Of a stretch of 64,000 nucleotides of DNA, positions 1-8,592 are shown piece by piece (positions within the stretch are counted from its first letter, which is position 1; each line of letters begins with the position of its first letter). The stretch comes from Alloboseaceae bacterium BT-24-1 (GTDB lineage: Bacteria; Pseudomonadota; Alphaproteobacteria; Rhizobiales; Beijerinckiaceae). The notes under the pieces are model-generated. The model made no database searches. It was not told the DNA's origin and saw nothing but the letters and a program-made list of their open reading frames with translations. Where the stretch lies: contig JAOYTL010000002.1 in NCBI GenBank assembly GCA_025846845.1, forward strand, positions 475,348 to 539,347, read 5' to 3'. The translations under genes were made by a program, and so were the position numbers.

Positions 1-1
1 G

Positions 2-673
2 GGCTTCCGGATCGAGCGTGCGCAGCTGGCGTCCCCGGTCGCGCTGGATCGCGGTCTCGCGATCGTCGAGGCGCATCTGAAGCAGGTGGGCAGGCCGTTG
101 ACCGCGTTCTGCGCCTGCGAACTGCGTTCGCCCGAGCCGTTTTCGGAAGGCGGGTTCGATGCCTTCAACCGGCTCTATGCCTCCCGCCTCGACCAATGGG
201 GCGTCCTCCAAGGCAAGGTGAACCCGGTCGCCCGGACGAACATCTGCCCCGAGCTCGGCAAGCCGGACACCGTATCGCTCCATGCCTTCAGCTATACCGT
301 TCCCGATGCCTCGGCGCGGGCGAGCTTCGTGGTGGCGGGCAGCGGCGAGGCGCCGGAAGGCGGCGCGAGCTATGCGCAGGGAACGATCCGGCCAGGCGAT
401 GCCTCCCCGAGTGGCGTGCGCGCCAAGGCCGAGTGGGTGATGGGCGAGATGGAGCACCGCCTCACCGGGCTCGGCTATGGCTGGGAGGATGCCACGGTCG
501 CGAACATCTACACGGTTCGCGACATCCATCCGCTCCTTGCGGACGTCCTCCTGCCGATCACCAGCCTCGGCCGCGGCCTGACCTGGCACTTCTCGCGGCC
601 TCCGGTCGCGGTGCTCGACTACGAGATGGATGTGCGCGGCCTGCCGCGAGAACTCGTGATCGAGCAGCCCTGA
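2..673 (+). CDS. RidA/YjgF-like protein, 5' truncated by the window edge
   Basis: The reading frame is open from base 2 to a TGA at 671-673, so the true start lies upstream of the window; an internal GTG at 86 is only a possible alternative. The C-terminal half (AKAEWVMGEMEHRL ... DATVANIYTVRDIHPLL) has the helix-strand pattern of RidA/YjgF proteins, which often deaminate reactive enamine intermediates. The conserved active-site arginine could not be placed with certainty. It precedes a Bug-type solute-binding protein, a common setting for small-acid catabolism genes. The family call is moderate and the substrate is unknown. Confidence 0.6.
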   Translation, partial: GFRIERAQLASPVALDRGLAIVEAHLKQVGRPLTAFCACELRSPEPFSEGGFDAFNRLYASRLDQWGVLQGKVNPVARTNICPELGKPDTVSLHAFSYTVPDASARASFVVAGSGEAPEGGASYAQGTIRPGDASPSGVRAKAEWVMGEMEHRLTGLGYGWEDATVANIYTVRDIHPLLADVLLPITSLGRGLTWHFSRPPVAVLDYEMDVRGLPRELVIEQP

Positions 674-762
674 CCAGAAGCGGCCTGGCTGCACGTGTTG
701 CCGGAACGGGAACGCAATGCAGCCGGCCACAGCTTTGACGATCTCATGCCTGGAGAGCTCCG

Positions 763-1743
763 ATGTTGCTTGATCGACGCGCGTTGCTCCTGGCGGGATT
801 GACCGCCCCGGTTCTGGCAAGACCGCAACTAGCAAGAGCACAATCCGAGTGGCGACCGACGAGGCCGCTGCGGCTGATCCTCCCGTTCACGGCCGGGACA
901 TCGATGGATCCGGTCGCCCGGCTGGTCCAGGAGAGCCTCAAGGACACGCTCGGCCAGACCGTGGTCGTCGAGAACATCGCCGGCGCCGCCACCGTCATCG
1001 CCGGGGCCGAGACGCTGAAGTCCCCGGCCGACGGGCACACGATGCTGATGATCGCCAACAGCTTTGCGGCGAACATCACGCTGCGGGCACGGACCGCGGA
1101 CTGGCAGCGCGCCTTCGCTCCGGTGGTGCAGGCGACCGTGGTGCCGCATGTCCTCGTGGTCGCGCCGTCGCTGAAGACGGACTGGGCGGGCTTCGTCAAG
1201 CGCCTGCGCGAGAACGGCGACTCGATGACCTATGGCAGCCCGGGAATCGGGACCTCGCCGCATCTCGGCTCCGAGCATTTCCTGCGCCTGATCGGCGGCA
1301 AGTCCGTCCATGCGCCCTATAACGGCACCTCGCAGCTGTTCGTCGATCTGTTCGCCGGCCGGATCGATTTTGCGCTCAGCAACCTTCCGGACGTCGTCCA
1401 GGCGATCGACGAGGGCAAGCTCCTCGCGCTCGCGGTCACCGCCGACCGGCGCGTGCGGGAGCTGCCCAATGTCCCGACCTTCAGCGAACTCGGCCAGCCG
1501 GACCTTCTCTCCGACAGCTGGTTCGGCATCATGGTCCGCCGCGATACGCCGGCGCCGGCCCGCGAAGCACTGGAGCGCGCCTGGCTCGCGGCCTTGACGC
1601 GCCCGGATGTACGCGAGCGCCTCCAGAGCCTGAGCTTCACGGTGCTGGCCCGGCCAGGCGCGGAGTTCGAGACGGTGATCGACCGCTATGTGTCGACCTA
1701 TGCGACGATCATCAAGGAGAGTGGCATTTCGGTTCAGCAGTGA
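763..1743 (+). CDS. Bug/TctC-family periplasmic solute-binding protein
   Basis: A 326-residue protein with an N-terminal export signal. DRRALLLAG at residues 4-12 resembles a twin-arginine signal, and cleavage is likely after the ARAQ near residue 27. The mature part shows the Bug signature: RPLRLILPFTAGTSMDPVAR, then a VVENIAGAAT segment and PADGHTMLM. These proteins bind carboxylates in the periplasm and either feed TctAB transporters or act as sensors. No TctA or TctB gene is adjacent, so it is probably an orphan receptor as is common in this family. The gap to the preceding RidA-like gene is 89 bp. The ligand cannot be read from sequence. Confidence 0.88.
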   Translation: MLLDRRALLLAGLTAPVLARPQLARAQSEWRPTRPLRLILPFTAGTSMDPVARLVQESLKDTLGQTVVVENIAGAATVIAGAETLKSPADGHTMLMIANSFAANITLRARTADWQRAFAPVVQATVVPHVLVVAPSLKTDWAGFVKRLRENGDSMTYGSPGIGTSPHLGSEHFLRLIGGKSVHAPYNGTSQLFVDLFAGRIDFALSNLPDVVQAIDEGKLLALAVTADRRVRELPNVPTFSELGQPDLLSDSWFGIMVRRDTPAPAREALERAWLAALTRPDVRERLQSLSFTVLARPGAEFETVIDRYVSTYATIIKESGISVQQ

Positions 1744-1764
1744 CTGCCGAGACAGCGGCCGGGC

Positions 1765-2565
1765 TCAGCGTCGCGGCGTGGGCTCGATTGCCGGCAACTC
1801 GGTGCCCGCCGGCATGGCGGCTGGTGCGCGATCGACGGCGACAGCAGGACGTCCACGCACCGAGAGCGCGACGGTGAGCCGTTCGGCCGCCTCCGGCGAC
1901 ATGGCAGCGAGGACGTCCGACATCTTGCGCGGGCTCATCTGCTGGACGACCGGGACGAGGATGTCGAGCGCCAGCCGGTCGAAGACGCGGGCGGCGTCCT
2001 TGGGCTTCATCGTCTCGTACATGATCACCAGGTTCTTGACGGCCTGATTGGCCTCGGCCTCCTGCTTGCGCGGGGCTTCGGCCTTCTCCTCCAGTGCCTT
2101 GAGATCGTCGACGCGGCCGCCGAGCTTCTTCTCGGCCGAATCGAGCAGCTTCTCGCGCATATCGAGCTCGCGCATGCGCGCCTCGATCTCCTCGCGGCGC
2201 TGGCCGAGGCGTTCGAGCAGGGCTTTCTCCGCCGGTGAGACCGGCTGGGCCGTGCCGTTCATCACGCCGGCCTTGTTGTTCGGGGCGGCGTCGCGCTTGG
2301 CCTGCTCCTCGGGCGGGAGCTTCGGCGCCGGCGGGTCGATCGTGCCGGTGGTCTCGGGATCCATGAAGACGTCGGGCTGATGAGCTTTGGCGATGATCTT
2401 GGCCAATCCCCAGACCTCCTTCTGAGGCTTGGCGGGGAGTGCCTGGGCGCTGGCTGCCGGCACCTTGCCCGGAGAAGGCTCCGCCGACCAGGCGAGCAGC
2501 TTCAGCGCCAGGAGACCCATGGCGCCGAGGATGACGGCCGGGATGAGGCGGGGCGACTGGATCAC
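1765..2565 (-). CDS. motE: Flagellar motility protein MotE-like (MgtE N-domain)
   Basis: A 266-residue protein with one N-terminal membrane segment (residues about 8-25) and a long charged coiled coil (about 110-175). The C-terminal MgtE-intracellular-N-like domain contains YETMKPKDAARVFDRL and MSPRKMSDVLAAMSPEAA. This architecture matches MotE of Rhizobiales, a periplasmic chaperone for MotC in the motor. Its ATG overlaps the stop of the upstream DUF6468 gene by 4 bp, and fliM and fliL follow in the same transcript direction, so a flagellar role is strongly supported by context. The tail after residue 240 is proline-rich and poorly conserved-looking. Confidence 0.78.
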   Translation of the reverse strand: MIQSPRLIPAVILGAMGLLALKLLAWSAEPSPGKVPAASAQALPAKPQKEVWGLAKIIAKAHQPDVFMDPETTGTIDPPAPKLPPEEQAKRDAAPNNKAGVMNGTAQPVSPAEKALLERLGQRREEIEARMRELDMREKLLDSAEKKLGGRVDDLKALEEKAEAPRKQEAEANQAVKNLVIMYETMKPKDAARVFDRLALDILVPVVQQMSPRKMSDVLAAMSPEAAERLTVALSVRGRPAVAVDRAPAAMPAGTELPAIEPTPRR

Positions 2566-3008
2566 GCAGCCTGGCCTTCGAGCCTGCGGGCGGCACGGGC
2601 GCGGATGGCGGCGGCGGCGTCGGCAGCGCTCGCCATCCGCGAGACAGGCGGCTTCTCGGCGGCGGGCTCGGGCTTTGCGGCGACCATGCTGGCGGCGCTG
2701 ACGATCTGGCCGATGCGCTCCATAATGCCCTGGCCGGCCTCGATCTGCTGGGCGAGGTCGGCGGCATAACGCTCGGCGGTGCGCAGGCGTTCGCCGAGCG
2801 TGCGGTCGCAGTCGCCGAGCGTCAGCTTCAGGCCGGCGATGGCACGCTCGGCCGTATCGGTCGCCGAGATGAGGGCGCCGATGGTCTGGCGCATGGCGCT
2901 CTCATCGGCCTTCAGCCTTTCGATGCGCTTGGAGAGCACGAAGCAGGTGATGATCGTGGCGACCAGCAGGCAGCCCACCAGCGCATCGGCGATCAGGGTG
3001 ATGGTCAT
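2562..3008 (-). CDS. DUF6468-type flagellar-cluster membrane protein
   Basis: A 148-residue protein with one N-terminal transmembrane helix (about residues 5-25, ALVGCLLVATIITCFVL), then coiled-coil-prone helices with heptad spacing to about residue 110 and a basic, alanine-rich tail. The pattern matches the DUF6468 proteins found between fliM and motE in Rhizobiales. Its exact job is unknown; position suggests a motor or export-apparatus accessory. It lies 18 bp after fliM and overlaps motE by 4 bp, so it is translated within the fliL-fliM-DUF6468-motE operon. Confidence 0.7.
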   Translation of the reverse strand: MTITLIADALVGCLLVATIITCFVLSKRIERLKADESAMRQTIGALISATDTAERAIAGLKLTLGDCDRTLGERLRTAERYAADLAQQIEAGQGIMERIGQIVSAASMVAAKPEPAAEKPPVSRMASAADAAAAIRARAARRLEGQAA

Positions 3009-3026
3009 GGGGCAGGAACTCCCTGG

Positions 3027-4157
3027 TCAGGACGCCGTATTGAGATGGCTGGTGTCGAAGGCGGCCATGGTCGTCTTCGAGCGCCGCAACGGGGTGACGA
3101 CCTGGACGGCGATCTTGTCGTCGACGCGTCCGATCCGGCCCTCGCTGACGATGAACTCGCCGCAGCGCAGCGAGGCGACGGAGTCGGGGCGGGCGTCGAA
3201 CATCAGCGTGTCGCCGATCTCGAGCTTCATCACCCGCTTCAGCGGCATGGTGCATTCGTGCAGCACGCATTTGACCGCGACATCCGCCTGCCAGACCTCG
3301 GTCGCGAGGTGGTTCTCCCAGATCGGGTCGCGCCCGAGCTTCTCACCCATGAAGCTTTCGAGCAGCAATTCGCGGATCGGCTCGATGGTGGCGTAGGGCA
3401 GTAGGAGATGGAGTGAGCCGCCGCGGCCCTCCATGTCGAAGCGCAGTTCGACGCGGATGGCGGCGTTGGCCGGCCGGGAGATCGAGACGAAGCGCGGATT
3501 GGATTCGATCCGGTCGACCTTGAAGTTCACCGGCGAGAGCGGCCGGAAGGCGGCCTCGGCATCGCCGAGCACGACGCCGATGACGCGGCGCAGCAGGCTC
3601 ATCTCGATCGAGGTGAAGGGGCGCCCGTCGACGCGCGCCGCCGACTGGCCGCGCTTGCCGCCGAGCATGGTGTCGAGCACCGAATAGGTGAGGGCGGACT
3701 CGATGGTGACGAGACCGAAATTGTCCCATTCCTCGGCCTTGAACACGGCGAGCATCGCCGGCAGCGAGATCGAGTTCATGTAGTCGCCGAAGCGCACCGA
3801 GCGGATGCCCTCCAGCGTCACCTCGACATTGTCGCTGAACAGGTTGCGCAGACTGGTGGAGAGGAGGCGGACCAGGCGCTCGAAAATGATTTCGAGCATC
3901 GGCAGGCGTTCATAGGTGACCGAGCCCGAATCGACGATCGCCTGGATGCCGTTGCGACCGCCCTTGCCGTCGTCTCCGATGGAGAAGCCGAGCATCGTAT
4001 CGATCTCGTCCTGATTCATCAGGCGATCGATATTGGCTTCCGCTTCGCCACCGTCCTCGTCGACGATGTCGGGCATGGCAGCCCACTCTGCCGCCATGCC
4101 TTCCGGCGTCAGCGGCAGCTTGTCCTTGTCCTGGGCTTCGAGGTCGCTGCTGGCCAT
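3027..4157 (-). CDS. fliM: Flagellar motor switch protein FliM
   Basis: A 376-residue protein of normal FliM length. Near residue 45 it has the CheY-binding motif of FliM N-termini (LMNQDEIDTML). The middle domain holds the conserved region around RLVRLLSTSLRNLF and SLPAMLAVFKAEEWDN. The C-terminal SpoA domain starts around residue 285 (WQADVAVKCVLHECTMPL ... LEIGDTLMFD). FliM forms the C-ring with FliN and FliG and reverses rotation when CheY-P binds. It lies 30 bp after fliL on the same strand. The N-terminal 40 residues before the CheY motif are an unusual acidic extension. Confidence 0.96.
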   Translation of the reverse strand: MASSDLEAQDKDKLPLTPEGMAAEWAAMPDIVDEDGGEAEANIDRLMNQDEIDTMLGFSIGDDGKGGRNGIQAIVDSGSVTYERLPMLEIIFERLVRLLSTSLRNLFSDNVEVTLEGIRSVRFGDYMNSISLPAMLAVFKAEEWDNFGLVTIESALTYSVLDTMLGGKRGQSAARVDGRPFTSIEMSLLRRVIGVVLGDAEAAFRPLSPVNFKVDRIESNPRFVSISRPANAAIRVELRFDMEGRGGSLHLLLPYATIEPIRELLLESFMGEKLGRDPIWENHLATEVWQADVAVKCVLHECTMPLKRVMKLEIGDTLMFDARPDSVASLRCGEFIVSEGRIGRVDDKIAVQVVTPLRRSKTTMAAFDTSHLNTAS

Positions 4158-4187
4158 GTGGGTCTGCTCGGGCGAATGAGGCTGCTG

Positions 4188-4700
4188 CTATTGCAGCAGC
4201 AGTTCCTTGAAGAGGACGGCGTCGACCTTTGCCGGGTAGACGGTGACGTTGACCCGGCGCAGCAGCTCTTCCTTCAGCCGATACATGCCGGCCGAGCCGT
4301 CGAGGTCGGAGGGCCGCAGCTCGCGCATGAAGACCTGGAATGCGTCCTCGACGCGCGGCAGCAGCGGCTTGACCTGATCCGCGGTCTTGGGATCGGCGAT
4401 CTCGAGCGCGACCTTGATCTTGACGATCGGCTGGCGGTCCTGCTGCGGACCGGCGGAGATGCCGATCATCATGTCCTTCATCTCGACGAAGGTGATCTGC
4501 TTCTTCGCCGCTGCGGCAGCCGCCTCGGCACTGACTTCTTCGACAGGCTTCTTCTTCAGGAAGAAGAACCAGCCGCCGCCCAGCACGGCGACGAGCGCCA
4601 GGGCGCCGCCGATCATGACGAGCTTCTTCTTGCCGGGTTTCGACGCCGCTTCGGCGCCATCCTCGGCGGTCTCGTCGTCCTTGCTCGTCTTCTTCGCCAT
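4188..4700 (-). CDS. fliL: Flagellar basal body-associated protein FliL
   Basis: A 170-residue protein with a short basic cytoplasmic tail, one membrane helix at about residues 28-50 (LVMIGGALALVAVLGGGWFFFL) and a periplasmic domain ending in VNVTVYPAKVDAVLFKELLLQ, the typical FliL C-terminus. FliL surrounds stators in the motor and supports torque. It is the first gene of the leftward fliL-fliM-DUF6468-motE unit. The 289-bp gap upstream separates it from the divergent flgF operon and must hold the promoters of both. Confidence 0.92.
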   Translation of the reverse strand: MAKKTSKDDETAEDGAEAASKPGKKKLVMIGGALALVAVLGGGWFFFLKKKPVEEVSAEAAAAAAKKQITFVEMKDMMIGISAGPQQDRQPIVKIKVALEIADPKTADQVKPLLPRVEDAFQVFMRELRPSDLDGSAGMYRLKEELLRRVNVTVYPAKVDAVLFKELLLQ

Positions 4701-4903
4701 CTCGGCTTGCCCGCCCGGGACGGGCGCCGCCGCTGGCCCGTCTCTCTGGCTCCGACCTTGATCAATTACGGTTAACGGCCCGTTAAGCAGGGCAGTTTTT
4801 GCCGGGTCGTTTCTGCCGTGTGGGCGGGTTCGTACCAGAGCGATCTAAGGCGCTCCGCGGATCGATATTTAATTATATCAATGGCTTGTCAGAATTAACC
4901 ATG

Positions 4904-4920
4904 TTGGCACGTCGCTTGCC
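4904..4920 (+). promoter_or_regulatory. Sigma-54 (-24/-12) promoter for flgF operon
   Basis: TTGGCACGTCGCTTGCC fits the RpoN consensus TGGCAC-N5-TTGC, with the invariant GG and GC 10 bp apart. The predicted transcript start is near 4932, giving a leader of about 58 nt before the flgF GTG. An AT-rich stretch at 4866-4882 just upstream could hold an enhancer-protein or IHF site. Confidence 0.75.
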
Positions 4921-4989
4921 ACCTGATTGGCGTGGCCACCGCGCTGGGGAGCGTCGGGGCGGCCATGGGACAGATCGGGAGCAGGAGCC

Positions 4990-5733
4990 GTGGAAAACGC
5001 GCTTCTCGTCAGCCTGTCGCGCCAGATGGCTCTGGCGCGTGAGCTCGACGTCATCGCCAATAATGTCGCCAATGTCGGCACGAACGGCTTCAAGGCGCGC
5101 TCGGCGCGTTTTGCCGAGTACGTCTCGCCGACGGCGCGCGCCGACACCTTCCAGACGCAGGACCGCCGGCTCTCCTATGTCATCGACAAGGGCACGCCGA
5201 TCGACCTCTCGCTGGGGGCGATCGAGCGCACCGGCAACCCGCTCGATGTCGCGGTTCAGGGCGACAACTATCTCGTCGTCCAGACCCCCCAGGGCGAGCG
5301 CTACACCCGCGCCGGCTCACTCGATATCAATGGCCGCGGCCAGCTCGTGACCCAGTCCGGCCAACCGGTCATGGGCGATGGCGGGCCGATCGTCTTCGGC
5401 GCGACCGAGAGCAACCCCCGGATCGCCGCCGACGGCACGGTCACCTCCGACCAGGGCCAGCGCGGCAAGCTCCGGATCGTCCGCTTCGACAACCCCGCCG
5501 CGCTCGCCAGCGATGGCAGCAACCTGTTCTCCTCGACCACCGCTGCGCAGGCCGCAGGCCCGCAGGCGCGGCTCGAGACCGGGGCGATCGAGCGCTCCAA
5601 CGTCAAGGCCGTGGTGGAGATGACGCGGCTGGTCGAAGTCCAGCGCGCCTACCAGACCCTCTCGGCGATGATGGCCAAGACCGACGAACTACGTGCCAAG
5701 GCGATCACCCGCCTGGCCGATCAGCAAGCCTGA
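4990..5733 (+). CDS. flgF: Flagellar basal-body rod protein FlgF
   Basis: A 247-residue proximal-rod protein. The start chosen is GTG at 4990 because it has AGGAG six bases upstream and gives the standard N-terminus MENALLVSLSRQMALARELD followed by the rod motif IANNVANVGTNGFKA. An in-frame TTG at 4927 would add an unrelated segment and lies upstream of the predicted transcript start. The C-terminal helix (MTRLVEVQRAYQTLSAMMAKTDEL) is the second half of the D0 coiled coil. The gene heads flgF-flgG-flgA-flgH. Confidence 0.93.
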   Translation: MENALLVSLSRQMALARELDVIANNVANVGTNGFKARSARFAEYVSPTARADTFQTQDRRLSYVIDKGTPIDLSLGAIERTGNPLDVAVQGDNYLVVQTPQGERYTRAGSLDINGRGQLVTQSGQPVMGDGGPIVFGATESNPRIAADGTVTSDQGQRGKLRIVRFDNPAALASDGSNLFSSTTAAQAAGPQARLETGAIERSNVKAVVEMTRLVEVQRAYQTLSAMMAKTDELRAKAITRLADQQA

Positions 5734-5752
5734 CGCGGAAAGGAGCCAAACC

Positions 5753-6541
5753 ATGCGCGCGCTTTACACCGCCGCCACCGGCATGATGGCCCAGGAACTC
5801 AACGTCCAGGTCATCTCGAACAACATCGCGAACGTCCGCACCACCGGCTACAAGCGCCAGCGCGTTCATTTCCAGGACTTGCTCTACGAGCACTTCCGTC
5901 GCGCCGGCACGCAGACCTCGGACCAGAACACGCAGGTTCCGGCCGGCACCTTCGTCGGCTCGGGCGTCAAGACCGCCTCGACCGGGCGGGTGATGAGCCA
6001 GGGCAACCTGACGCCGACGGAGAAGCAGTACGACATCGCGATCCGCGGCGAGGGCTTCTTCCGCATCCAGATGCCGGATGGCCGCACCGCCTATTCGCGT
6101 GACGGCTCCTTCGACCTCGACAGCCAGGGCCGGCTGGTGACGCGCGACGGCTACCAGGTCCAGCCGGGCATCACCGTCCCGAACAACGCGACCAGCGTCA
6201 ACATCAACGCGCAGGGCACGGTCGAGGTCAGCCTTCCCGGCCAGACCGCTCCGCAGCAGCTCGGCCAGATCCAGCTCACCCGCTTCATAAACAAGGTCGG
6301 CCTCGAATCGATCGGCGACAACCTGTTCATCGAAACGGCCGGCTCCGGCCCCGCGATCGACGGGCTCGGCGGCGAAGAGGGGTTCGGCACGCTGCAGCAG
6401 AACTACCTGGAAGAAGGCAACGTCCAGGCGGTGACCGAGCTCTCCTCGCTGATCGCGGCGCAGCGCGCCTACGAGATGAACTCCAAGGTGATCTCGGCCG
6501 CCGACCAGATGATGCAGTCCACCACGCAGATCATGCGCTGA
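5753..6541 (+). CDS. flgG: Flagellar distal rod protein FlgG
   Basis: A 262-residue protein, exactly the usual FlgG length. The start is ATG at 5753 with AGGAG at 5741-5745; an in-frame upstream start at 5693 would overlap flgF. The N-terminus MRALYTAATGMMAQELNVQVISNNIANVRTTG carries the conserved rod signature and the C-terminus ends SAADQMMQSTTQIMR. FlgG polymerises into the distal rod through the P- and L-rings. It lies 19 bp after flgF and 5 bp before flgA. Confidence 0.97.
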   Translation: MRALYTAATGMMAQELNVQVISNNIANVRTTGYKRQRVHFQDLLYEHFRRAGTQTSDQNTQVPAGTFVGSGVKTASTGRVMSQGNLTPTEKQYDIAIRGEGFFRIQMPDGRTAYSRDGSFDLDSQGRLVTRDGYQVQPGITVPNNATSVNINAQGTVEVSLPGQTAPQQLGQIQLTRFINKVGLESIGDNLFIETAGSGPAIDGLGGEEGFGTLQQNYLEEGNVQAVTELSSLIAAQRAYEMNSKVISAADQMMQSTTQIMR

Positions 6542-6546
6542 GAGGG

Positions 6547-7587
6547 ATGAGCCAGATGATCCGCTCCATTCTCCTGATCGCGACCATGACCGCGATTCCC
6601 GCCACGGCATTTGCGCAGGCGGCGGCTCCGGCCGGCGAGCGTGCGCCCGCGGCCGTACCCGCGGCAGCCACGAAGCTCAAGCTGAAGACCGATCTCACGC
6701 TTTCGCGCGACATCGTCGGCTTCGGCGACCTGATCGCCGGCCTGTCGCCGCAGGATGCGGCGCTGCCCGCCTTCCGGGCGCCGGCGCTCGGCGAGACCGG
6801 CACGATCCAGGTCAGCCGCATCGTCGAGGCCGCAGTGAAGCACGGTCTTCTGCGCGACGCGCAGGAACTCGACAGCCAGGGTGTCGCCCAGGTGGTGGTG
6901 ACCCGGGCGGCGCGCCGGATCACCGGGCTCGATGTCGAGGCCGCCGTGAAGTCGGCACTGCTCGATCGCTTCGGCTTCGACGGGCGCGCCTTTGCGCTGC
7001 TGCTCGATGGCGGCGCGCCCTCCGTCGTGGTCGAACCGGAGCTGACCGGCGACCTTGCTGCGCTCGACCTGAACTACGACGCGCGCAGCCGCCGCATCAC
7101 CGGCCGCCTGACCATGCCGGGCAGCGCCGCGACCCGGCTGAAACCGGTGCGTGTCTCGGGCCAACTGGTCGAGACGGTCGAAGCCGTGGTGCCGCTGCGC
7201 ACCATCGCTCGCGGCGAGACGCTCAAGGCATCCGACGTCACCGTCGAGCGCCGGCCGCGCGATGCACAGTTCAACGACGTGCTCGGCGAGGCGAAAGCGG
7301 CGGTCGGCAAGGTCGCCAAGCGGATGCTGGTGGCGGGCTCGGTGCTGCGCAGCGGCGATGTCCAGCGCGAGGAGATCGTCGGGCGCGGCGACATCGTCAC
7401 CATCCTCTACGAGGCGCGCGGCGTCGCGATCAGCATGCGCGGCCGCGCCAACGAGGCCGGCGCGATCGGCGACGTCATCTCGATCACCAATCCCCAATCC
7501 AAGCGCGTGCTGCAGGGAACCGTCACCGGTCCCGGGCGCGTCAACGTCAGCCCGCAGGGCGGCGGCCAGATCGCCGCTGCCCGCTGA
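6547..7587 (+). CDS. flgA: Flagellar P-ring assembly protein FlgA
   Basis: A 346-residue periplasmic chaperone for P-ring (FlgI) assembly. It has a Sec signal (about residues 4-24, ending AFAQA) and a C-terminal SAF/ChapFlgA region from about residue 210 (VVPLRTIARGETLKASDVTVERRP) to the terminal GPGRVNVSPQGGGQIAAAR. It is longer than enterobacterial FlgA (about 220 residues), as is usual for alphaproteobacteria. Two ATGs (6547 and 6556) could start it; the first follows GAGAGGG closely. Confidence 0.9.
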   Translation: MSQMIRSILLIATMTAIPATAFAQAAAPAGERAPAAVPAAATKLKLKTDLTLSRDIVGFGDLIAGLSPQDAALPAFRAPALGETGTIQVSRIVEAAVKHGLLRDAQELDSQGVAQVVVTRAARRITGLDVEAAVKSALLDRFGFDGRAFALLLDGGAPSVVVEPELTGDLAALDLNYDARSRRITGRLTMPGSAATRLKPVRVSGQLVETVEAVVPLRTIARGETLKASDVTVERRPRDAQFNDVLGEAKAAVGKVAKRMLVAGSVLRSGDVQREEIVGRGDIVTILYEARGVAISMRGRANEAGAIGDVISITNPQSKRVLQGTVTGPGRVNVSPQGGGQIAAAR

Positions 7588-7622
7588 AGACGACCCCATT
7601 GCTCCAGTTGCGGACCACTCCC

Positions 7623-8363
7623 ATGACCCGGACCAACCCTCTCGCCATCCCCGCCGCCCTTGGCCTCAGCCTGATGCTGGGTGCTTGCGGCGCCGCCGAC
7701 AGGCTTGCCAATGTCGGCCAGGCGCCGGCCCTCTCGCCGATCGAGGACCCGACCGCCGCCAAGGGCTACAAGCCCGTGCAGATGCCGATGCCGCCGGTCG
7801 AGCACGCCTCCTTCGCGCCGAACTCGCTCTGGCGCACGGGATCGCGCGCCTTCTTCAAGGACCAGCGCGCTCGCCAGGTCGGCGACCTCGTCACCGTCAA
7901 GGTCAAGGTCACCGACCGGGCCCAGCTCGACAACACCACCAAGCGCAGCCGCAAGAACGGTGAGGATTTCGGTGCCGAGAACTTTTTCGGCTCCGAGAGC
8001 AAGTGGAGCAAGAAAGCGGATCCCAGCTCGCTGCTGAAGCTCGACTCGGATTCGTCGAGCGAGGGCACAGGCTCGGTGCGCCGGGCCGAGCAACTCGCCA
8101 CCAACGTCGCCGCCGCCGTCACCCAGACCCTGCCGAACGGCAATCTGGTGATCGAGGGCAAGCAGGAGATCCGGGTGAATTTCGAAGTGCGCGAGTTGAT
8201 CGTCGCCGGCGTGATCCGGCCGGAGGACATCGAATCCGACAACACGATCGAGTCGGCCAAGATCGCCCAGGCCCGCATCGCCTATGGCGGCCGCGGCCAG
8301 ATCACCGACGTGCAGCAGCCACGCTACGGCCAGCAGGTGATGGACATCCTGCTGCCGTTCTAG
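7623..8363 (+). CDS. flgH: Flagellar L-ring lipoprotein FlgH
   Basis: A 246-residue outer-membrane L-ring subunit. ATG 7623 yields a lipoprotein signal with lipobox LGAC at residues 19-22; an in-frame TTG at 7599 would add eight residues without a signal function. Family motifs are LWRTGSRAFFKDQRARQVGDLVTVKV and, near the C-terminus, VRPEDI-like VIRPEDIESDNTIESAKIAQARIAYGGRG, ending in VMDILLPF. It is the last gene of the rightward flagellar unit and is followed by a terminator-like hairpin. Confidence 0.95.
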   Translation: MTRTNPLAIPAALGLSLMLGACGAADRLANVGQAPALSPIEDPTAAKGYKPVQMPMPPVEHASFAPNSLWRTGSRAFFKDQRARQVGDLVTVKVKVTDRAQLDNTTKRSRKNGEDFGAENFFGSESKWSKKADPSSLLKLDSDSSSEGTGSVRRAEQLATNVAAAVTQTLPNGNLVIEGKQEIRVNFEVRELIVAGVIRPEDIESDNTIESAKIAQARIAYGGRGQITDVQQPRYGQQVMDILLPF

Positions 8364-8370
8364 GCAGGTC

Positions 8371-8396
8371 CCGGAAAAGTGGAAACCGGTTTTCCG
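8371..8396. repeat. Dispersed palindromic element typical of Rhizobiales intergenic DNA
   Basis: CGGAAAA (8372-8378) and TTTTCCG (8390-8396) form a 7-bp stem around GTGGAAACCGG. Elements with this GGAAAA...CGGTTTTCC core are common between genes in Bosea, Rhizobium and relatives. Only one copy was seen in this window. Confidence 0.55.
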
Positions 8397-8558
8397 AGAC
8401 AGGACGTGCCTCAAAGATAACTCCGATCCCAAAGCTTCCGGCGCGACGGCAACGCTCCCCACGTTCCATGCCTTCGCGCCGGGCCGGCGGTCTCTCCCGA
8501 GCCGCCTTTTCTCCCGGCCGCCCGCCACGCTCCCCAGCTATCCACGGCTGGCGGCCAG

Positions 8559-8592
8559 AAGCCCCGCGCCCTCCCGCGCGGGGCTTTGCTTT
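8559..8592 (+). terminator. Hairpin terminator after flgH
   Basis: AAGCCCCGCG (8559-8568) pairs with CGCGGGGCTT (8577-8586) around an 8-nt loop, followed by TGCTTT. It lies 195 bp past flgH and right at the oxyR stop, so it may serve the flg operon and also separate oxyR from it. Confidence 0.6.
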
